From positions 346,245 through 410,244 of the forward strand of contig QPMI01000437.1 in the NCBI GenBank assembly GCA_004431415.1: a DNA stretch of 64,000 bases. The letters are read 5' to 3'. Made by a program: the position numbers and the translations under genes. Positions 57,969-64,000 of the stretch are shown one piece after another; positions within the stretch are counted from its first letter, which is position 1, and every line of letters starts with the position of its first letter. The notes beneath the pieces were generated by a model. That model worked only from the letters and a program-made list of their open reading frames with translations, made no database searches and had not been told where the DNA came from. The stretch is from Cyanophora paradoxa. Taxonomy: Eukaryota > Glaucocystophyceae > Cyanophorales > Cyanophoraceae.

Positions 57969-58826
57969 GTCGACTCGGGAGCAGCCGCTTTTTTTGCGCA
58001 AGCGGGACTCGGGAGCAGCCGCTTTTTTTTGCGCAACTTTTAGTAATCCCCATTCCCGACAGTAACGTTAACCGACACGTACCGAGTACCGGTACTACTG
58101 ACAGTCTGACACCGCTTTTTTTGCGCACTGCGCCGCGGGCCGCGGCGGATCCCGACAGTAACGGACACTTGCGCCAACCTGGCGGTTGAGGGGGTACACG
58201 TCTACGAGTGACCGAAACGTTCAGTGTTTCCTTCCAGCTCCGAGGCTGATAATAACAATCGTTGAAAGTGTGTAAACAAAACGTTTAGCGTCACAATGAA
58301 TAGTACCGGAACTTCCGAATGATGCAGAATATTAATCTGCATGAGCAGTCTTTTCCTGCGGAAGGCGTTTGTGATTCGCGGTCCGTGAATCGCGGGCCTT
58401 CGCGGCCCAGGACTCATGCGAATGCCATGATGATCATGATTCATTATCATCACTTAAATTGACACTGATTTTGAGTGATTCGGCATGCGAAGAACAGTCC
58501 GAACTTCGGAATTTGGAAGGTACCGGCTCCGGCCCGAACAGACTCCGAACAGCGAGTGTCGGCTGAAGTCATGATCACAGTGAAGTGTCGACTCACAGTG
58601 ACAACTTACTGACAACCAGTGACAAGTTAAACTGACAACACTGACAAGTACTTAACGGCGTCGTTACGGCGCCGGGCGGCCCGGGCCGCCGGCGAGTAAA
58701 CGAGCAAACGTACGCGTTAACGTTACGTTTATATATTGCAATGCGCATTGTCAAGTTGCCCATGGTCTCGCATATGAGGACTCTGAGGAGTCCCTGCAGG
58801 CTGCAGCTGAGACTCCTGAGAGCCGC

Positions 58827-59008
58827 CGAGCGGAAATTCGAGCCTTCAGAGCTCCCCCAGGGCCTGCGGTTTTGATGGTTCGAGATCATGATCAAATTTA
58901 CGCATGCGCAGAGCTGCTGAGCGGAAATTCGAGCGTTCAGAGCTCCCCCAGGGCCTGCAGTTTAGATGGTTCAAGATCATGATATCGATTAAATTTATGC
59001 ATGTGCAG
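58827..59008. repeat. Tandem duplication, period about 91 bp
   Basis: Two copies share GAGCGGAAATTCGAGC, CAGAGCTCCCCCAGGGCCTG and AAGATCATGAT/GAGATCATGAT with a few substitutions. A third partial GAACGGAAATTCGAAC occurs near 59150. Confidence 0.8.
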
Positions 59009-59813
59009 TGCACTGGTACTAGTGGGGCGTTACATTGCGGTGCGGATGTGACGTTCATGATACACGGTTATCATTGCATATTGCACATGTACATGATCAT
59101 TCACTGCGACATCGGACATTGTAAGGATCCGGAGTCTCTGCAGCTAAGAACGGAAATTCGAACATACCTGATACAGCTTTGCTGTTGTGGCGCACGTGGG
59201 ACGGCGGCATGGCGCACGCGTGCGTCCGATGGTCGACGTCTGCTCAGTCTGCACTGCGGCAGCCGCTGATCATGAGCTGCCTTCGGGCCTCATGATGAGG
59301 GCCCCGACCGAGGCGCCGGCCGCCGGGCCAGCTAGCCGCCAGCTGCAGCACGTATGCGGCGCCATGGCATGATGCTGCAACCTGCGCTGCAGGGCCATGG
59401 CCAATGCAGGCAATGCACATGTACAGCCGGCATAGCCGGGATCTAGGGGGGTACGTATCCGACACAGTGTGGAAATTCACGAACGCCTTCCGCCCCGCAG
59501 GAAAATAAAAGCCTCGGGATCAGTACTGGTTCCGAACTCGAGGCTTCGAATTCTTGCCTTGTTCTGACTGCTTCCCGTCGCGATTCATGAGCATTCGGTA
59601 TCGATATCAATAAATTCAGAGAGATTTGAAACAACGCGCGCGCGCGCGCTTCGATTGCCGTCTAAAAATACAGAAGATACAGATCGGCCCAGCCTGGCCT
59701 GCGTAGTCGGCCGGGCCGCGCGTTCAGCTCTCTGAGCAGGGGCCCCATCGTCGGTCGCCATCGTTGACTCGTCGATGGCTGCCGGGCTCCTTTCGCCGGG
59801 TAGGCGCCGGCTA

Positions 59814-62204
59814 CTAGATGTTGTCGTGCTGGCCGAAGAAGGTGTGCAGGGCCTGCGCAGGGGCGCGCGCATCAAAAACCGTCGGCGGGCGCCCTTGGAT
59901 ATATTATATTATTAGAAGGGGGGGGGGGGGGGGGGGGGGGGGGCTTTACCTTGACGCTCTGGATGATCTCGATCGGGATGGTCATGAGCAGCTGCGTCGT
60001 CCGGTCTGCGGCCCCGCACGAGGTGAGGCGCCCGGAGCGGGGCGGGGGGGGGGCGGGGGGGGGGATGGAGGGGTGCTGTGTGTGTGTGGGAGGTGGGGGG
60101 GGGGTAGAGGACGCACTGCCCTCCTCGCGGAGCCGCTTGACCATCGGGTTGAAGCTGCACGCAAGCGCCTTCAGAAGGGGGTGGGGTGGGGGGCGGATAT
60201 ATATATCTCACGTCTAGATCCCACTAGATGCTCTAATAGGGATTCTATCGATTCTAGAATCTAGATCCCACAACAACCCTGGATCCCGGCCCGCCCGGGC
60301 GCACACACGAGGAGGTACACTCTAGATGTTAGAGGCCTATGAGACTCTTCCTTTTGACTTATATACGTCGGCCCGCCCGCGGCCGGGCGCACACGAGGAG
60401 GTAGGAGAGGACGAGGACGGCGATCTGGATGCCGAAGATGATGCCCTCCGTCGTCAGCGCCACCTGCCCGGCCGATCGGGCGTCAGCTGCAGTGGAGGGA
60501 GGGGCGGCGGGGCGGCGCGCACGGCGGAGCTCTCGACGATTTCGTCGCGGAAGAGTGCGTTCGAGCGCGCCAGCCCCTCGTCCTGCGCCCCCGCCCGCGC
60601 CCTCAGAAGACACCCACAGAAGCTGCCTAGCTTAGCTAGCTTGTGATATTGTATGATGAAGGCCCACGGCTACTTAGAAGCTAGTTGCTAATGAGCTTGT
60701 GATCTAGTATGAAGTTGGTGAATATGTGAATATGTGAAGCTTGTGATACTGTATGATGAAGGCCCGAGGCTCAAGGGCCCGGCGGCGGCGGTGGGGGCGG
60801 CGGCGGCGGCGGGGCGGGGGGGGGGGGGGGGAGCGGCGCACGAGGTAGAGGGAGGCGGCCGTCAGGAGCTCTCGCATCGTCTCCGAGGCCGACGCCGCCG
60901 CGAAGCCCCTGGAGGCAAAGGCAAACAAGACGGAACGGCTAAGACGGGTACGAGGAACGAAGGGAGAGGAGGGCACGCGCGCACGTGTTCGCTGCGCGGG
61001 GCCGGGGTACCCCGGCACCGACGAGGAGGTCGGGGGCGGCCTCCTGGGCCACCTCCAGAGCGATCTCGATGACGCCGTCGACCAGCGAGTCGAGCCCGTT
61101 GTCCACCAGCTGCGGCGGGGCGGGCCGGGGGCGGTGAGACCGGTCGGATCGCCGGATTCGATGGGGTGAGATTAGGTAGGGGCGGGCGGGAGGGCGGGCG
61201 GGCGGGCGGGGGGGGGGGGGGGGGGGGGGCGTTCCTCTTCTTCTTAGTTAGTTGATAAGTAAGAGACTGGAGTTAGACAGCTCCGTTCTTCTTAGGAAGC
61301 TACTTGAGCTCCGTTCGGTCTTGAGCGGTGGGGCGGGCGGGCGGTGGGGCGGGCGGGCGCTGGCTCGCCTCGTGGTCGGAGAAGTGGGCCGAGTCGCACA
61401 TCGCCGCGTCGAGGAGCACGCAGCCGGGCTTGTACATGAGCACCTCCTGCCGCTCGTACCGCCCGTCCGCGCCCCTGCGGAGCAAAGCAAAGCGTAGCAA
61501 AGCACAGCCCGCCCGCGAGTGAGCCAAAGCGTAGCGCCGAGCCTAGGAAGCCGGGGGCGCGCACCGGAGGAGCAGGGTGTCGTTGCCGTACTTGATGGCG
61601 CGCTGGACCTGGGCGCTCGTTAGTTAGATCCCACAAGATCTTGTTGATTCTAGATCTAGATTAGAGCCCGATTCCGTAGCATCCTTCGTCGGTCTGATCC
61701 TAGGCTCTAATTCCTAGAATACATACGTGTACGGACCTGGGCGAGCTCGTCGAGGGCGGCGCGGAGGCGCGCGAAGGCGGCGGCGCGCGGCGCGATGGCC
61801 GCGTCGTCGACGATCAGCTCGCGGGCCCAGAGGGCCGCCTCGAGGGCCAGGTGCTGCCTCTTCCCTCCGAAATTGATCTCCGCGCTGGCTGAGCGCCCGT
61901 TCTCCATGTTCAGCAGCCCGACGGCGAAGGCCGCCACCGCCATGCCCGCGATCACCGCCAGCGCGATCCCGTAGCTGCCCGCAAGGCGTGAGGAGGAGGA
62001 GGGGCGGGCGGGCGGGCGAGGGACAGCGGGAGGGCGCGCTTGCGGGTCATGCGGAGGAAGAGGCGGTCGCGCATGCTCAGCTCCCCGCGCGTCTTCTTCT
62101 GCTTCGACTCCTCTTTGGCCTTCTCGGCCGCCTCCGCCTCGTCCGCCGCCTTTGCCGCATCCTCCTCCGCCCGGTGCGCCTCCCCCGCGCCGCCGGCCGC
62201 CGCC

Positions 62205-62235
<31 letters not shown>

Positions 62236-64000
62236 GCCGCCGCCGCGTTGGCGCCGCCGCCCTTCAGGATGGACTTGCCGACGGCCGGCTTGCGGACGCG
62301 GAGCTCGCCAACGAGCGTCCGACGTAGTGCGCCGCGGCGGCCTTCGCGGCGATGTCCGCGGCACGCTCCTCCACGCTCCGCCGCGGCTTCCCGCCGTGCA
62401 GGTGGTGGTGGGGTGCTGCTGTGCCGCCGCCGCCGCGAGCGCCTCGCGCACGGCGGGGTCGCTGCTGTCCTCGCCGCCCGTGCGCGGCGCCGTGCCGAGG
62501 CGGTGCGAGGAGGGGGCGGGAGCGGGAGGAGGGCGCCGCCCTCCTCGGCGATCGCGGGCGGCGGGGCGAGCGGCTCGAACTCGGGCACAAGGCCGACGGA
62601 GCGCACGTGCGGGCCCCGCGCCGACCCGGACGCCGAGCTCGCCTGCGCGCCGTCAGCGGGGCGCGGGAGGCCTCGAAGGCGGCGCCTGCGCACCGACTTG
62701 CGGGCGCTGTTGAGGCCGCCGCCGAGCGCGTTGACGGCCACCGCGTGGGCCGAGCTCTGCGCGGGCGGCGCGTCGGCGGCGGGGCGGGGCGGGGGCGGGG
62801 CGGGGCGGGGCGGCGTCGGGGCCGCCGAAGATAGAGGATGAGCAGGGCGGCGCACGCCGCCCAAGCAGCTAGGGCTCTAGCAAATCCGAGATAATGGGAG
62901 CTAAGATAAAGAGAGCTTAAGATCCCAGTTGATTATAGATGGAAAGATAGATAGACAGCTAGATAAAGGAGCCGGCACTGGCGCACGTCGCCGATGGAGC
63001 GCCGGCGCTGGCGCGTGCTCCCCGACGGGACCGCCAGCGTCTCCGCGAGGCCGGACGAGCCGCCCGCCGCCGTCGACGCCGCCGCCGCCGCCGCCGCCGC
63101 CGCATCCTTCTCCGGCTGCGCGGCGCGTCGGAGGGAGGGGGGGGGGGGGGGGCGGGTACGCACGTCGCCGAGGGACTTGCGGCGGCGGCCGGTCTGGGGG
63201 GCGCGAGCAGCAGGTCGCCCCCGTCCGGCAGGTCCGCCCCCGCACTCTCCTCTGCGCGGCGCCCGCGTCGGCGACGGAGCGGCGGGCGCCGGGACGGAGT
63301 ATGCGACAACGCACGCCGATGGAGCCGCGGCGGCGGCTGTTGCGGCCGCCGGTGGGGGGGCGAGGGAGCCGGAGGGATGTGGGACCCCCGAGGGCCCCGA
63401 GGGTATCTTCTTCCCGCTGAGCGTTCCGGACGGGATCTTCTTGCGCCTGAACGAGGGCGCGCCGAGGGCCCCCGACGGGATGCGGCGCTGCGTGCCGCCG
63501 GCGGCGAAGGCGGCGGCGGCGGCGCGGCGGCGCTCGTTCTCGGCGAGGTAGCGGGCGCGCTCGTTCTCGTCGCGAAAGTGTGAGGGCTGCAGCAGGAGCC
63601 CCTCCGCGTCCTCCGCGACGCCCCGCTCCTGCGCCTCCCGCGCCTGCTGGATCCACCTGCTGGATGCTCAGCCGCCAGCCTCTCTCTTTCTTTCTCCTGT
63701 GCGCCAACAGCGCGCGCGCACCGCGTGATGGCGTCGGCGTCGTAGTCGCCCTCGTCGTCGTCCTCGGCCTCCTCCATCTGCGCCACGGCCTGCACGGCCG
63801 CCGCCGCCGCCGCCGCCGGCCCGCCGTGCAGCAGCGCCGCCGCCGCCGCCGCCACCGCCGCGTCCGCTGCATCCTGCTCGTCGCCGCGTCCCCGCCCTCT
63901 CCCGACTCGCGCGCCGCCGACACCGCCCCCGAGACGGCGCCCGAGACGGCGTTGCCCGAGGCGGCGTTGCCGGAGGAGTCGGAGGGCCGGCGGTCCCCGC
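59814..64000 (-). CDS. Host TmcB/TmcC-like membrane protein, 3' part (partial)
   Basis: Multi-exon minus-strand gene, 5' end beyond the window. In order: Ala-rich and acidic segment (QMEEAEDDDEGDYDADAITR), intron, disordered linker with KKIPSG repeats and two basic phospho-site-like motifs (RRRKSLGDVR, RRRSIGDVR), coiled charged segment ending MRDRLFLRMTRK, membrane helix IALAVIAGMAVAAFAVGLL, extracellular helical exons (ALWARELIVDD; QRAIKYGNDTLLL; RYERQEVLMYKPGCVLLDAA; LVDNGLDSLVDGVIEIALEV), membrane helix FGIQIAVLVLSYLLV, FNPMVKRLREE, then RTTQLLMTIPIEIIQSVK and a stop at 59814. This layout, notably R-T-x-x-L-L-M-x-I-P after the last helix, resembles TmcB/TmcC-type receptors. Name is tentative; exon limits approximate. 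Confidence 0.5.
59918..59943 (+). repeat. Poly-G run (poly-C on the host sense strand), intron
   Basis: Twenty-six G in a row. On the minus strand the exon ends GTCAAG and the intron begins GTAAAG then poly-C, ending in TATATCCAAG before the last exon. Confidence 0.85.
60816..60831 (+). repeat. Poly-G run, intron of the same gene
   Basis: Sixteen G after a GGC-rich stretch; intronic on the minus strand, between exons coding SLYLVRR and the next membrane-proximal exon. Confidence 0.75.
61208..61229 (+). repeat. Poly-G run, intron of the same gene
   Basis: Twenty-two G preceded by GGGC repeats; lies in the non-coding gap between exons at about 61.1 and 61.4 kb. Confidence 0.75.
63137..63152 (+). 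repeat. Poly-G run inside the proline-coding linker
   Basis: Sixteen G; on the minus strand it reads as CCC proline codons between RRRKSLGDVR and the Ala-rich part, or as an unspliced intron-like tract. Confidence 0.6.

Larger units (their letters stand above)
55404..59813. other. Host intergenic region without a supported gene
   Basis: Open frames here are GC-driven and show no domain. I see CTCTCGCGAGAG-type self-complementary words at 55780-55870, a direct repeat of GAACCACTTCTCC...TAGCTGTCT (about 55938 and 55983), a 14-bp tandem array (57865-57968), a duplicated GGGAGCAGCCGCTTTTTTTGC word (57978 and 58010), a tandem duplication at 58827-59008 and a GC dinucleotide run near 59634. Candidate frames at 56014-56592 and 56425-56844 are not supported enough to call. 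Confidence 0.5.

Noticed and set aside
57144-58001. A 285-codon open frame over the tandem repeats
   Set aside because: It runs through the 14-bp GACTCGGGAGTCGG array and has repeat-derived Ser/Pro/Asp composition.
61988-62841. Very Arg/Ala-rich plus-strand frames
   Set aside because: They are reverse complements of the host exons coding the KAKEESKQKKTRGELS-type segment; no stop codons occur because of extreme GC.

Overview
The window is nuclear DNA of a GC-rich, intron-containing unicellular eukaryote (an alga or other protist; the species cannot be told) into which two large virus-like elements have inserted. Host sequence (24341-31204 and 53762-64000) is GC-rich, has short GT-AG introns and codes on the minus strand. 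The elements are AT-richer, intronless and gene-dense.

Element A (1-24340, running off the left edge) is a Polinton-like / virophage-like provirus. Its left part has a protein-primed-type family B DNA polymerase (cut by the window edge) and a fused TVpol-type polymerase / superfamily 3 helicase. The helicase gene is flanked by clusters of the 9-mer TGTCAGGCA, and a third cluster lies near the right end. The central part is a virion module: coiled-coil protein, packaging ATPase, major capsid protein, two minor capsid proteins, a patatin-like phospholipase, a 1.9-kilo-residue phage-like fibre and two paralogous fibre-associated proteins. A complete-looking S-adenosylmethionine decarboxylase (speD-type) gene lies near the right end, which closes with a 283-bp inverted-repeat structure abutting a host exon.

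Element B (31211-53755, 22,545 bp) is a complete Polinton: 427-bp terminal inverted repeats, a 6-bp target duplication AAGATC, family B polymerase, retroviral-type (rve) integrase, and the same virion module as A in the same order and orientation. It also carries an ExoX-like C-terminal domain protein, two HNH-AP2 homing-endonuclease genes, an H-type-lectin-tipped fibre and four paralogous fibre-associated genes. No Ulp1/adenain-type maturation protease was recognised in either element.

Element B splits a large minus-strand host gene for a secreted or surface protein (signal peptide, laminin-G-like segments, PA14-like segment, cysteine-rich GCC2/GCC3-type repeats). Element A borders the downstream end of the same gene. 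The right 4 kb (59814-64000) holds the 3' part of a host membrane-protein gene resembling the TmcB/TmcC family, whose introns carry long poly-C tracts on the sense strand.

Many element genes are broken by a frame shift. Every break I could resolve is a net loss of one base, mostly in a short homopolymer, so under-called homopolymers in the assembly are at least as likely as true decay. The main biological points are the shared virion module with different replication modules, iteron-like repeats around the SF3 helicase gene, exchange of fibre tips between elements, and the decarboxylase cargo gene.
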